Positions 27,688-37,213 of a DNA stretch of 64,000 bases are shown here, piece by piece. The translations under genes were made by a program, and so were the position numbers. Origin of the DNA: Ignavibacteriaceae bacterium (lineage in GTDB: Bacteria; Bacteroidota; Ignavibacteria; Ignavibacteriales; Ignavibacteriaceae); assembly GCA_008933765.1 (NCBI GenBank), contig WBUK01000015.1, positions 1 through 64,000 of the forward strand. Reading direction: 5' to 3'. How positions within the stretch are numbered: the first letter of the stretch is position 1; each line of letters starts with the position of its first letter. The notes beneath the pieces are model-generated. The model was not told the origin of the DNA. It searched no databases and was given only the letters and a program-made list of their open reading frames with translations.

Positions 27688-28173
27688 ATGAGAAGAATTA
27701 TTATTGTAGCAATTGCTAAAAATTTTGTTATCGGCAGAGCGAACGGTGATATGCCGTGGGATGTGAAGGAAGATTTTGAGCACTTCAAAAAAACCACTAT
27801 GGGATATCCTATTCTGATGGGAAGGAAAACTTACAACTATTTTCAAAAACCCCTCAAAGGGCGGGAGCATATAATAATCACCCGTGACCCAAATTTTGAC
27901 CCTCACTTCCCCGAAGTTAAAGTCTTTAACAATATTGAAGAAGGGTTGAAATACGCGGAAACTATTCCCAAAGACAGGATGTTTATTCTCGGCGGCGGTG
28001 AAATTTTCAAGCAGGTGCTCGAAAAAGACCTCGCCGATGAAATGATTATATCGCACTTAGATTTCGAAGCTGAAGGAGAGGTGCATTTTCCAAAGTTTGA
28101 TGAATCAAAGTGGGAAATTACCGACCGCGACAGAAGAGCTCAGTTTGAAATTGTTTATTACAAAAAAAAGTGA
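27688..28173 (+). CDS. folA: Dihydrofolate reductase FolA
   Basis: 161 aa. Reduces dihydrofolate, the product of ThyA, with NADPH. IVAIAKNFVIGRANGDMPWD includes the substrate Asp; MGRKTYNYF and ILGGGEIFKQVL form the cofactor site. The segment 27477-27687 before it is AT-rich with AAATAAAACAAGATAAAAC-type simple repeats and holds no gene. mutL starts 18 bp after its stop. Confidence 0.96.
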   Translation: MRRIIIVAIAKNFVIGRANGDMPWDVKEDFEHFKKTTMGYPILMGRKTYNYFQKPLKGREHIIITRDPNFDPHFPEVKVFNNIEEGLKYAETIPKDRMFILGGGEIFKQVLEKDLADEMIISHLDFEAEGEVHFPKFDESKWEITDRDRRAQFEIVYYKKK

Positions 28174-28191
28174 TCGGATTTCGGCCGTTCA

Positions 28192-30159
28192 ATGAAAATT
28201 AAAGTTTTACCTGAAAATATTGCCGGAAAAATCGCCGCCGGTGAAGTGATTCAGCGCCCGGCTTCTGCGGTGAAAGAACTGATGGAAAACTCGATCGATG
28301 CCGGTGCTACCGAAATTGAACTGATTGTGATCAATTCCGGCAGAACTTTAATCAGGGTGATTGATAACGGCGAAGGAATGTCGGAAGAAGACGCCCTAAT
28401 TTCGGTGCTCAAACACGCTACAAGCAAAATTAAGGATGAATCTGACTTAGACGCTATCACCACACTCGGCTTCAGGGGTGAAGCTCTTAGCTCGATGATT
28501 GCGGTCAGTAAATTTGAAATGAAAACAGGAACTGACCCCGCAAAGCTCTCCGCAATTCTTAAGATTGACGACAGCAGAACCATCGTGAAAGAAGTAGGTG
28601 GCTATTTTAAAGGGACGGATATTAGTGTTAAAAATCTTTTCTATAACACTCCCGCAAGAAGAAATTTCCTTAAAACTGATTCAACCGAACTCAAGCACAT
28701 TATAGATGTTTTTCAAAAATTGGCTCTCAGCAGAAATAACATCTCATTCAGAATGTTTTCCGACGAGGCGCTCATCCACGATTTCCCCGCAGCTTCTTTG
28801 GAAGATAGGTTAATTCAGGTTTTTGGTGAAAAAATTGAAAATAATACCATTTTTGTGGAAGAACGGACTGATTACCTCAGTTTATCAGGATTCTTAGGCA
28901 AACCCGCTTTAGTCAAAAAAGTACGGGGTGACCAGCACCTTTTCCTTAACGGCAGGTTTGTTACTTCAAAGCAGGTGAATTTTGCCGTTTTTAACGCCTA
29001 CGAAAATTTTTTGGAAAAAGGGGACTACCCTTTCTTTGTTCTCTTTTTGGAGATCGACCCCGCTAAGGTGGATGTTAATGTGCATCCGTCAAAATTGGAA
29101 GTCCGCTTTGACGAAGATAAAGATATTTTCAACTTCACTACAGCAGTGGTGAAAAAAGGGTTGGCAAGCTTCGATTTGGTGCCTTCACTGGGGTTCACTG
29201 CAAACATGCATGATGATTCGCAGAAGTTAGGGTTCAACGATTACTCACGCTCCGGAAGAGGAGACTTCTCTGACAGACCCGCTATCGGAGCGACGGCTAA
29301 ACCGGGTCTGGGCGTTATTCCGGGCGGAGCAGCTGAACGGGGCAGTTTTCAAAATTTCAGGGAGGGTGGAACAGAGCGGAAAAAAGTCAGTCTTAACGAA
29401 AACGATATTGACCTCATTTTTGGTGCATTATCGGGTAAAATTGAAAGAGCACCTGAAGGCGCTGATATTCCAAATCCGTTTGATGATTCAACTGAACCAC
29501 AGGCAACACCTCTTAACCGGGGTAAAGATGCGCAATACACGCCAAAAATTTTTGAAACCTACAATGCAGATATGACGGAAACTGATTCAACCCCATTCAT
29601 TATACAACTGCATAACAAATATATTTTGTGCCAGATAAAGACCGGGCTGATGATAATTGACCAACATGTTGCGCACGAGAGAATTCTTTATGAGTTGGCG
29701 AAGAAACAACTTACCAAAGGGATGCCGTTGTATCAACAGTTGCTGTTTCCAAAAATTATTAAATCTGACCCCGCCCGCGTTCTGTTAGCGGGTGAATTAC
29801 GCGAGTATCTGAACAGGTTAGGTTTTATTTTTAAACCTCACTCGAAATCTGAAGTGGTGCTGGAGTGTGTTCCCCAGCAAATTAAAGACGGCGAGGAGGA
29901 AAAAGTCTTCTTAGAAATTCTGGATCAATATTTAGAATATCGGGAAGAAAAAATATTGGATGAAACTGAAAATATGGCTAAATCGTTTTCATGCAAAGCG
30001 GCTATTAAAGCAGGGGAAAGGCTCTCACAGGAAGAGATGCGCCGTTTAATAGACGAACTATTTGCGACGGAGAATCCGTATGTTTGCCCGCACGGAAGAC
30101 CCGTTGTGTTAAAAATATCTCTGGATGAATTTGACCGCCGCTTCGGGCGTACTTCTTAA
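28192..30159 (+). CDS. mutL: DNA mismatch repair protein MutL (endonuclease type)
   Basis: 655 aa. GHKL ATPase motifs ELMENSIDAGATEIEL, VIDNGEGM and TLGFRGEALSSM at the N-terminus. The C-terminal domain has the endonuclease metal motif DQHVAHER (about 490-497; the usual DQHA has Val here) and CPHGRPV (about 632-638). Nicking MutL is expected in bacteria without MutH. A long low-conservation linker spans about 320-455. Confidence 0.95.
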   Translation: MKIKVLPENIAGKIAAGEVIQRPASAVKELMENSIDAGATEIELIVINSGRTLIRVIDNGEGMSEEDALISVLKHATSKIKDESDLDAITTLGFRGEALSSMIAVSKFEMKTGTDPAKLSAILKIDDSRTIVKEVGGYFKGTDISVKNLFYNTPARRNFLKTDSTELKHIIDVFQKLALSRNNISFRMFSDEALIHDFPAASLEDRLIQVFGEKIENNTIFVEERTDYLSLSGFLGKPALVKKVRGDQHLFLNGRFVTSKQVNFAVFNAYENFLEKGDYPFFVLFLEIDPAKVDVNVHPSKLEVRFDEDKDIFNFTTAVVKKGLASFDLVPSLGFTANMHDDSQKLGFNDYSRSGRGDFSDRPAIGATAKPGLGVIPGGAAERGSFQNFREGGTERKKVSLNENDIDLIFGALSGKIERAPEGADIPNPFDDSTEPQATPLNRGKDAQYTPKIFETYNADMTETDSTPFIIQLHNKYILCQIKTGLMIIDQHVAHERILYELAKKQLTKGMPLYQQLLFPKIIKSDPARVLLAGELREYLNRLGFIFKPHSKSEVVLECVPQQIKDGEEEKVFLEILDQYLEYREEKILDETENMAKSFSCKAAIKAGERLSQEEMRRLIDELFATENPYVCPHGRPVVLKISLDEFDRRFGRTS

Positions 30160-30162
30160 ATT

Positions 30163-30210
30163 AAAAAAGGCTGCCGTGATTCTAAAAATCTAAGGCAGCC
30201 TTATAAATTT
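30163..30210. terminator. Probable bidirectional intrinsic terminator between mutL and the T9SS gene
   Basis: AAGGCTGCC (30167-30175) pairs perfectly with GGCAGCCTT (30194-30202) around an 18-base loop. It is flanked by an A-run on the left and a T/A-rich run on the right, in a convergent gap, so it can serve both genes. Confidence 0.85.
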
Positions 30211-30242
30211 AATATTCTAAAGTATCCCGGATTATTCTAAAG

Positions 30243-32858
30243 TTATTTCAGAAGTATTAGTTTTTTAGTATCTGTAAAGTTGTTAGTTCTCATTCTGCAG
30301 AAATAAATGCCAGAATTAAGATTTGTAGCGTCTAATTTCAGAGAATATTTTCCCGCACTTTTTTCTTCGTTTACCAGCACTTCAACCTCCCTGCCGAGTA
30401 AATCGTAGAGGGTAATGTTTACATTGCCGGCTTCGGCAATCGAAAAATCGATAGTTGTAACAGGGTTGAAAGGATTGGGGTAGTTTTGCATTAATTCTGA
30501 GTATTGAGGAAGCACAGATTCGCTCCCGATATCTGTAGTTGGGCAACTGACAGGAATGCAAATTGTATCAGTACGACAAAGAAGATTATAAATGGTATCA
30601 TTTTGCGGAGGAAACCCGGGCATTTGTGGTGGTGAAGTATAAATTGCAGTTTGTATGCAGATAGTCTCGTTCGGGTTCACACCATAAAAAACTAAAGTAT
30701 CTTTCGGCAAAGTCTGCCCCGGAGCTATAGGTGTGTTAAACATCGTTTTTGGGAAATATGCGCCCGGAGTTGTTGGGGTAATGCTGTAGCCGGAGGCTGT
30801 AACATTAGAGTTATTTTGAATCTGATACACTAATTTCAACCCGGTTACCCTGCAAATAACAGTATCGAAAATAAATGCAGAACAACTATCACCAAGGGCG
30901 GTGCCTGAACAATTGAGGTCTATCGTATCACGGCAAATTTCGAGGCAATTCTGCATCCATTTTACAATAATTTGTTGGTTGCCACTGGAGTTATTCTCGA
31001 GTTTCAGATTCAGAACATTATTGAAAGTACCTTGCCCAATCCCGGCTGAAGATGGGATAGAAACCAAATTCACCTTGTTGTTAGGTGTAATATTTGTGAA
31101 CCCCCAACCAGGTTGCGGAGTTGATACATTAGAGAACATACCACCGGAGATCAACTCAAATTCAACATTAGTGAAGATGTTCGAGCTGTTATTAGCTAAT
31201 GAAACAGCAAACGAACAATCAGTTGCAGAACCAACAGCTGAAGCGAAGAGTGAGTCGCAAAGAGTAGAGCCGGAACCGGAAGCAGTTCCGCAGAAAGTTA
31301 CATTATTGTGAATTGCGAAAGAAGGAGTCATCGCTGAGCTGCCATTAGGCGCATACGGGAAAATACGGAGTGAGAAAGTATCGCCATTTGCAAGAGTTGC
31401 CCCTCCGGGAATCGTTTGGCTGAAGTTCTGCATCGAGGTGTTAAGATAAGATAAAATTCCGCCTAATTGAGTTGAAGTTTGCCATCCGTCAGTGGAAAAA
31501 TAGACTTCAGAGTTCAGAATGTTAAAATCGTTCGGCAGAGGGTTATCACCGTAGTTGAAGGAGACTTGATTAATCGTTATCGTTCCACCCGGAAAAGGTG
31601 TTACCTTAAATTCAATAAACCGAGCAGGGTCAATCGATCCGGCCACCCAGCCGGAGTTACCGCACCATAGCCTTTGCCCTTGCGGAATATATGGAGGAAA
31701 GACGGACATAAAAGGTGCAGCAGAACCGGCACCAATAATTTCGCCGGTTCCGTTCATACCGGGGGAAGCGGAAGTAACGCCACCCGACTGCAATAAATCC
31801 CAGGTAATACAGGAAGAGATGACCGGGCACTCATAACTTTTTCTGAAGATGCCGTTTCCGGTAGCTGCAAACAAATAGGAATTATTGGGGACCAAAGCGG
31901 CAATTGTAGGGTTAGAAAGCCCGTTATTATCGGCTAACCAGGTTATTCCATGGTCAGTTGAGCGGGCAATTCCTCCCATGTTGGTTAAACCGGCATAAAC
32001 ATCCCCGTTGCAAAGCGCGGTTAACGAATAGACATCGCCGCCGTTCATCACATGCGACCAGGAATTTCCGGCGTCAGACGAGCGAAAAACCCCGCCTCCG
32101 ATACTTCCGGCAAAAAGATAAATACCTGAAGAAGTTATCCCCCTTACATCAAGGGAAGTAATACCGTTGTTAACAGCCACCCATGAAGCTCCAACATCAG
32201 TTGACTTGAAAACCCCTCCGAGGGTACCGCAGTAAATATCAGCTCCCATTTGGTAGATATACCAAACAGTTAAATTCCCCAAACCGGAGTTGGATGTTGC
32301 CCATGTAACCCCGTTATCGTTGGATAAATAGACCCCCCCGCCGACCGAGCCTGCAAGCAGTGTTGAACCGGAAGACCGGAGGCAATGAAAGCTGCCCGGT
32401 TGAACAAGGCTCCAGTTCCATGTTGGTCCGTTTGATGATTTATATATCCCCCCTGAGAAAGTGGCGCAGAAAATTGAATTGCCACTTGTGGTGAAAGCAC
32501 GGACATCTGTTGTTGTTAGCCCGGTGTTCTCATAACTCCAGTTTGTTCCGTCATCCGTGCTTCGTGTTACACCGGTATTATCACCGGAGAAAAGATTAAC
32601 GCCATCGAAATAGAGAGTATTTTTGAACCCCGGGTTTCCCATGAATTGCCACTGTGGCTTGACTGTAAATGTCAGCAAGATGATAAAAAGTGCGATAGAA
32701 AAGGCGCTCTTGTTGCTTTTTTTAGGGTCAGAAGAAGAATTTTCCTTTTGCTTTGCTCCTTTTTTATCTCTTTGAATAATTTCCACCCTCGCCTTGTTCA
32801 GGTTGTTTTTGAATAAGAAGGCAGAAAGCCGACTGAAAAACTGCTTACATTTTTCCAT
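30243..32858 (-). CDS. T9SS-exported beta-propeller protein
   Basis: 871 aa. An unusually long cytoplasmic-side leader of about 50 polar residues precedes the signal segment SAFSIALFIILLTFTVKPQ. A BNR/sortilin-like propeller follows (about 75-345), built from repeats of the type GGVFKSTDVGASWVAVNNG. The middle (about 345-780) has beta-sandwich character and Cys pairs. The last 75 residues are a type A T9SS sorting domain (QNYPNPFNPVTTIDFS ... SAGKYSLKLDATNLNSGIYF ... KKLILLK). Predicted to be cell-surface or secreted; function unknown. Good Shine-Dalgarno (AAGGAG). Next to the propeller-kinase genes. Confidence 0.85.
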   Translation of the reverse strand: MEKCKQFFSRLSAFLFKNNLNKARVEIIQRDKKGAKQKENSSSDPKKSNKSAFSIALFIILLTFTVKPQWQFMGNPGFKNTLYFDGVNLFSGDNTGVTRSTDDGTNWSYENTGLTTTDVRAFTTSGNSIFCATFSGGIYKSSNGPTWNWSLVQPGSFHCLRSSGSTLLAGSVGGGVYLSNDNGVTWATSNSGLGNLTVWYIYQMGADIYCGTLGGVFKSTDVGASWVAVNNGITSLDVRGITSSGIYLFAGSIGGGVFRSSDAGNSWSHVMNGGDVYSLTALCNGDVYAGLTNMGGIARSTDHGITWLADNNGLSNPTIAALVPNNSYLFAATGNGIFRKSYECPVISSCITWDLLQSGGVTSASPGMNGTGEIIGAGSAAPFMSVFPPYIPQGQRLWCGNSGWVAGSIDPARFIEFKVTPFPGGTITINQVSFNYGDNPLPNDFNILNSEVYFSTDGWQTSTQLGGILSYLNTSMQNFSQTIPGGATLANGDTFSLRIFPYAPNGSSAMTPSFAIHNNVTFCGTASGSGSTLCDSLFASAVGSATDCSFAVSLANNSSNIFTNVEFELISGGMFSNVSTPQPGWGFTNITPNNKVNLVSIPSSAGIGQGTFNNVLNLKLENNSSGNQQIIVKWMQNCLEICRDTIDLNCSGTALGDSCSAFIFDTVICRVTGLKLVYQIQNNSNVTASGYSITPTTPGAYFPKTMFNTPIAPGQTLPKDTLVFYGVNPNETICIQTAIYTSPPQMPGFPPQNDTIYNLLCRTDTICIPVSCPTTDIGSESVLPQYSELMQNYPNPFNPVTTIDFSIAEAGNVNITLYDLLGREVEVLVNEEKSAGKYSLKLDATNLNSGIYFCRMRTNNFTDTKKLILLK

Positions 32859-32874
32859 TATTTGCTCCTTTTTT

Positions 32875-32893
32875 AGCGTAAAAATATTACGCT
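32875..32893 (-). promoter_or_regulatory. Inverted repeat in the leader of the T9SS propeller gene
   Basis: AGCGTAA-AAATA-TTACGCT is a perfect 7-bp inverted repeat with a 5-base spacer, ending a few bases upstream of the Shine-Dalgarno. It could be a regulator site or a leader hairpin controlling translation. No known family site was recognised. Confidence 0.5.
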
Positions 32894-33003
32894 TAAACGG
32901 GGGGTAATATAGCGAATCTGCGAGCGGTGTTTGTCGGTTTGCAGGCGGTGGTTGAAAAGAAATTAACGGTAAAGTTAATTTGGATAAGTTTCACCGATAA
33001 TAA

Positions 33004-36000
33004 TTAATCAGGATAAGTTTCACCGATAATTTTGAATAACGGCTCCGGCAGTGAAATAATAATTTCCGTTCCCTGAGAATCATCTGAGGTGTTCCCGAGG
33101 TCTTCAATCACAATAGGTGAAGGCATTTCCATCTTTTGGCTGAGCAACTTCAGTCTTTCCTCTATAATTGCAATACCTTTAGAAATGTGACCGTTCTTTT
33201 GCATTTGTTTCGATTTGGTATATCCGACCCCGTTATCAGAGATTTTGATATCGATAACCGAGTTACTACTTAAAGCAAATGAAACGGTAATCTTACCTTT
33301 GTGATCTGATTCGATAATCCCGTGCCAGATAGAATTTTCCACGAATGGTTGGATAATCATATTCGGAATTAAAGTTGTATCAGGATTGATATTTTCATCG
33401 ACTGAAATTGAGAAAGTGAATCTGTCGGAGAATCTCATTTTTTCAATCTCAAGGTATAGCTTCAGCCTTTCGATCTCATCAGAAATGGAGATGAAACCGC
33501 TTGAAGAAGCATCTAAATTCTTCCGCATAAGAGTTGCCATCATAGCAATGTAGTTGTTTGCATCCTCTTTTCTGTCGGAATTTACCAAAAATTGTACGGA
33601 ATTTAATGAGTTAAAAACGAAATGAGGGTTCATCATAGCCGAAAGAGCCCGGTGTTTCAGATCGTTTATTCTTTCAGCCAGTTCAAGTTCCTGTGCATTT
33701 TTCTTAGCAGAGTGGCTTAGTCGTATCTTGAGAACAGCAGCAATAAGAGTAAAAAGCGAGAGAAGAATTATAAATTTAAACCAAAGGCTTTCGGCAAAGG
33801 TAGGTGTAACATCTAAAATGATAATTGCAGATTCGCCCGGTTGCTCATTTTGGTCGTAAGGTTTAATGAAAAGAGTATCTTTGCCGGGCTGTAAATCGGT
33901 AAACTGAATCAAATTACCTGAAATCGAATACCAACTGCCCGAATAGCGATATTTATATTTTGTAGAATTAGGTGAAGAGAACTGCAAAGACGAAATATAA
34001 ACTTTCAGATTTCTACTATCAGGCTCTATTTTTAGTGTCAAATTTTTCGGCGGCGGAGTTCTTTCGTTTCCAACCCCGACGATTTTAGCGGCAGTTGCTA
34101 CCGGTTTTGTTTTTTCGAAGAGTGATAGATTGAACACGGTTAATCCGTTGCCGGTGCTTAATATTAACCTGTTTTCCGGTTCGTCGTAAAACAGAGAATA
34201 TATTTCATTTGATGGTAAGCCATTGTCGGTGGTGAAGCGTGAAAGAGAGCCGTTTTCCAAAGAGTAAAGGCCCGTCATTGTGCCGATCCACACTCTCTTC
34301 TTTTTATCAAAAGCAATTGACTTAGCACCCGAAAGATCGAAAGACTTATATTTTTCCCAAGTTGTGAAGCTGGTGTTGAAATTCGCCGAAGGGTTTGTGG
34401 AATTATTTTTTGAGATTTCTTTTGAAACACCGGAAAATCTTGCAATGCCAAGCTCTGAAGCAATCCAAATATTGCCGTAGTGATCCTCGATTAAAGAGTT
34501 TATTTTTGACATCAGAACCTTATTTTCCCGAAAGTATATTTTTTCCCGCGATTTGATTTTTCCGTTATTTGTAATCGGCATGATCAACACAAGCCCTGCG
34601 GAAGTGCCTGCCCAGATTCTTTTTTTGCCGTCTTCCAACAAACAGTTAACTCGTTCAAGAATGAATTTATCGCTAAACAATGTAATTTCCTCAACAATTT
34701 TTTCATTACTGAAAGTATTGAAAGAAACCTGAATGGTATTGTAAAACATCCCGAGAAGAAAATTTCCGCTTTTACTTCTGAAAAAAGAAGGAAAATTTAT
34801 CAGGTTGAAACGCTCTTTTTGATAATTCAGGCTTTTTGTGCGCTTAGAAGAAAAAACGCCTGCAACAAAAAACTCACCATCGTTTTCTGAAATATTGTAA
34901 ATATATTCAGTCTGAGTGGGGTGTGAAGTGTTGAAAGCTCTGTTGAACTTTCCGTTATTTTCCACATAAACCCCGTCAATTGTACCGGCGACTAACCGGC
35001 GTTTGCTGCTGAGAATTGCTGAGGTTATAAAGTCACTTCCTAAACCGTCAAATTCGTTATAAATTGAAATATGCAGATTGTTGAAACAAAATACTCCCTT
35101 ACCGTATGTTGCCACCCAAATGTTCCCTTCCCGGTCGCTGTAGATTGCGTTGGTTTGAGTTCTTTTTAACTGAAGTTTCGCCGGTAGGTCGAGCACCACT
35201 TCAGAGCCGCTGATGATGCAATAAAATCCACTGTTGATGGGCGAAAACCAGATGTTACCAAACCTGTCCTGCAGGACTTCGGTAATATCCACCGGGGGAA
35301 CAGGGTAGTTAAGGGAGTAAGTTTTTACAACTTTGAAATTTTTCACCCGATAAATAACTCCTTTTCCGCAGATTAGAAGCTCATCATCGGGTGCAATCTG
35401 TAAACCCGTAAGTTGCGTTTCAGGCAACCCTTGTACTTGAATGGGGCTTAGCTTGTCGTTTTCAACCTCAAACAAACCCTTGTTAGTAGTAATAAGTATT
35501 TTATTTTTCCAAGGTTTAACTCTGTTAATCAAGAGCCCTTTTTCAATTTTGATATTTGTTCGTTTAAGTTCTCCGTTGCTCACTTTCAGGTAATTTATTC
35601 CGGCAAGTGATTTAAACGACCAAATGGTTTCGCCTTCTTCTTTATTTCCGGTGATAAAAATATAAGAAGAATAGAACTGATTGCCGGTTGTATCATGATA
35701 GAAATTGTTGATTTTTCCGTTGCGATAGTAATTGATTCCGTTTAGATAAGTAGAAAACAAAACATCCCCGTTGTAGCGCTGAGAAATTGCAACAGCCGCC
35801 GGGGCGTTCAACCCTTCCTTTGAAGAGTAGTTGATGAATCTTTCTCCATCGAACCTTACAGCGCCGCTGAGAGTTGCCAACCAAATAAAACCTTCAGTAT
35901 CTTGAATTATATCAAAAACTGTTGATGAGGGAAGCCCGTTTTCTGCGTTATAGTGCCTGAATGGCGGAGTTTGCGCGTGTAGGCTGAAGAATTCAAGAAT

Positions 36001-36039
36001 TATCACAATAAAAACGAGCGGGCTTCTTACAGACTTCAT
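33004..36039 (-). CDS. Two-component sensor: ligand-binding propeller plus LytS-type histidine kinase
   Basis: 1011 aa. Signal peptide (FIVIILEFFSLHAQ), then a periplasmic propeller with repeats such as DTEGFIWLATLSGAVRFDGE (about 25-660), a Y_Y_Y-type domain (about 670-755) and one membrane helix (about 760-780). The kinase core has the HisKA-LytS motif MNPHFVFNSLNS (His about 806) and an HATPase domain (NGVGYTKS, QPFVENSIWHG). It overlaps the response regulator by four bases. It should sense an extracellular signal and phosphorylate that regulator; such systems often respond to envelope or polymer cues. Confidence 0.93.
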   Translation of the reverse strand: MKSVRSPLVFIVIILEFFSLHAQTPPFRHYNAENGLPSSTVFDIIQDTEGFIWLATLSGAVRFDGERFINYSSKEGLNAPAAVAISQRYNGDVLFSTYLNGINYYRNGKINNFYHDTTGNQFYSSYIFITGNKEEGETIWSFKSLAGINYLKVSNGELKRTNIKIEKGLLINRVKPWKNKILITTNKGLFEVENDKLSPIQVQGLPETQLTGLQIAPDDELLICGKGVIYRVKNFKVVKTYSLNYPVPPVDITEVLQDRFGNIWFSPINSGFYCIISGSEVVLDLPAKLQLKRTQTNAIYSDREGNIWVATYGKGVFCFNNLHISIYNEFDGLGSDFITSAILSSKRRLVAGTIDGVYVENNGKFNRAFNTSHPTQTEYIYNISENDGEFFVAGVFSSKRTKSLNYQKERFNLINFPSFFRSKSGNFLLGMFYNTIQVSFNTFSNEKIVEEITLFSDKFILERVNCLLEDGKKRIWAGTSAGLVLIMPITNNGKIKSREKIYFRENKVLMSKINSLIEDHYGNIWIASELGIARFSGVSKEISKNNSTNPSANFNTSFTTWEKYKSFDLSGAKSIAFDKKKRVWIGTMTGLYSLENGSLSRFTTDNGLPSNEIYSLFYDEPENRLILSTGNGLTVFNLSLFEKTKPVATAAKIVGVGNERTPPPKNLTLKIEPDSRNLKVYISSLQFSSPNSTKYKYRYSGSWYSISGNLIQFTDLQPGKDTLFIKPYDQNEQPGESAIIILDVTPTFAESLWFKFIILLSLFTLIAAVLKIRLSHSAKKNAQELELAERINDLKHRALSAMMNPHFVFNSLNSVQFLVNSDRKEDANNYIAMMATLMRKNLDASSSGFISISDEIERLKLYLEIEKMRFSDRFTFSISVDENINPDTTLIPNMIIQPFVENSIWHGIIESDHKGKITVSFALSSNSVIDIKISDNGVGYTKSKQMQKNGHISKGIAIIEERLKLLSQKMEMPSPIVIEDLGNTSDDSQGTEIIISLPEPLFKIIGETYPD

Positions 36040-36812
36040 ATCGGTTTTGCACGCAGTTTGATTTTTTGAAGGAACTCGGCAGTTTTTCTTCTGGAAACTT
36101 CTATTTTTGTGCCGTCTGTCATTGTAACGCTTCCCCCGTCGATTATTGAGTATTCTCTGACAAGGTCGAGATTAACCAGTGTTGACCGATGGATTCTGCA
36201 AAACATTCCATCGGGGAGAGAATCTTCAAAATCAGCGAGAGTTCTTGAGACAACGGTCTTTTTGCCGTTTTGAGTAAAAATGACGCTGTAACTGCCTGCA
36301 GCTGCAATTCTGGTAATTTGATCTACGGTGATTACCGCAAACCCATGGGATTCCGGAATCATAATTTTATCCCTGTTCACCCCGTAAGCCTCCAACGATT
36401 TTTTTTCAAAAAGCTCTGTCAATTTTTTAACAGTAATCTTAAGTTCTTTTATGTTGATTGGCTTTAGAAGATAGTCGGATGCGCCTGCTTTTATTGCGTC
36501 GATACCATATTCCTGATATGCAGTTACAAAAACGAGGAAAAAATCGCGTTTTTTTAATGTATCCAAGAAATCGAAACCGGAGAGAACGGGCATGTTGATA
36601 TCTAAGAAGAGGAGGTCAGGCTCAAGGTTTTCGAGGAGATCAGCGGCTTCAGCCGCAGAAGCCGCAAGCCCCACTATATTAATTTCGGGGCAGTATGTAT
36701 CGATTATCATTCGCAGGTTTTCTCTGCCGTGAAGTTCGTCATCCACGATCATGGCATTCAGAAAGCGCTTTGGTTTGTTCGGAGACAATTCTAATCCGAT
36801 CGGTTTACTCAC
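36036..36812 (-). CDS. LytTR-family response regulator
   Basis: 258 aa. REC domain with phosphoacceptor Asp about residue 71 (LLFLDINMP) and LytTR DNA-binding domain about 150-255 (RIAAAGSYSVIFTQNGKK; CRIHRSTLVNLDLV). The start is GTG; a perfect 7-3-7 inverted repeat sits against it. It is the partner of the kinase encoded just downstream. Its target is unknown; the adjacent T9SS gene is a plausible candidate. Confidence 0.94.
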   Translation of the reverse strand: MSKPIGLELSPNKPKRFLNAMIVDDELHGRENLRMIIDTYCPEINIVGLAASAAEAADLLENLEPDLLFLDINMPVLSGFDFLDTLKKRDFFLVFVTAYQEYGIDAIKAGASDYLLKPINIKELKITVKKLTELFEKKSLEAYGVNRDKIMIPESHGFAVITVDQITRIAAAGSYSVIFTQNGKKTVVSRTLADFEDSLPDGMFCRIHRSTLVNLDLVREYSIIDGGSVTMTDGTKIEVSRRKTAEFLQKIKLRAKPI

Positions 36813-36828
36813 TGATTTCTGAAATCAG
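36812..36828. promoter_or_regulatory. Inverted repeat at the response-regulator start codon
   Basis: CTGATTT-CTG-AAATCAG is a perfect 7-bp inverted repeat abutting the GTG start. LytTR proteins bind direct repeats rather than perfect palindromes, so self-control by this protein is uncertain. It may instead act as an mRNA hairpin at the translation start. Confidence 0.45.
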
Positions 36829-36902
36829 GAAGTGTTGGTTGTTTCCGGCAGCAGTACATTTTCCAATAATGCAGAAACGAGAGACGAAAAATAAAAAATC
36901 TT

Positions 36903-36932
36903 TTGACAGTATTTTAAATTTTCCTAACTTTG
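36903..36932 (+). promoter_or_regulatory. Bacteroidota-type promoter candidate upstream of the mutase gene
   Basis: TTGACA (36903-36908), 16 bp, then TAACTTTG (36925-36932), which fits the -33/-7 consensus with TAnnTTTG. It would give the mutase mRNA a leader of about 270 bases. The gene-free stretch 36813-37213 also contains a 72-bp-spaced direct repeat and no gene. Confidence 0.55.
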
Positions 36933-37083
36933 TTGATTATTTAAATCGAAAAAGAGTATCCGGCGGTTAAATTGTGAGAGATGAGTATCAGGTGGCATCT
37001 GAGTATTTTGAAAGATATGAGAAATCTGATAATGTTTTTAGTTCAACATAATCATTTTTCCCGGGGAATCGGTAACTTCGGGG

Positions 37084-37183
37084 GGAGTGTGGGTTACCCG
37101 GAAGATTAGAAGGTGCAAGCAACCCGCGAGCGGGGAGACGCCTAAGGTTTCGGAAGGAGTGTGGGTTACCCGGAAGATTAGAA
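37084..37183 (+). repeat. 28-bp direct repeat, 72-bp spacing, in the mutase leader
   Basis: GGAGTGTGGGTTACCCGGAA plus GATTAGAA occurs at 37084-37111 and 37156-37183. The second copy ends about 17 bases before the Shine-Dalgarno. The unit contains a small palindrome GGGTTACCC. Confidence 0.85.
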
Positions 37184-37213
37184 AAGAAATTGAAACAACA
37201 GGAGATACAAATA

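Noticed and set aside
37033-37213. Cobalamin riboswitch in front of the mutase gene
   Set aside because: No B12-box-like sequence was recognised; only a direct repeat is visible.
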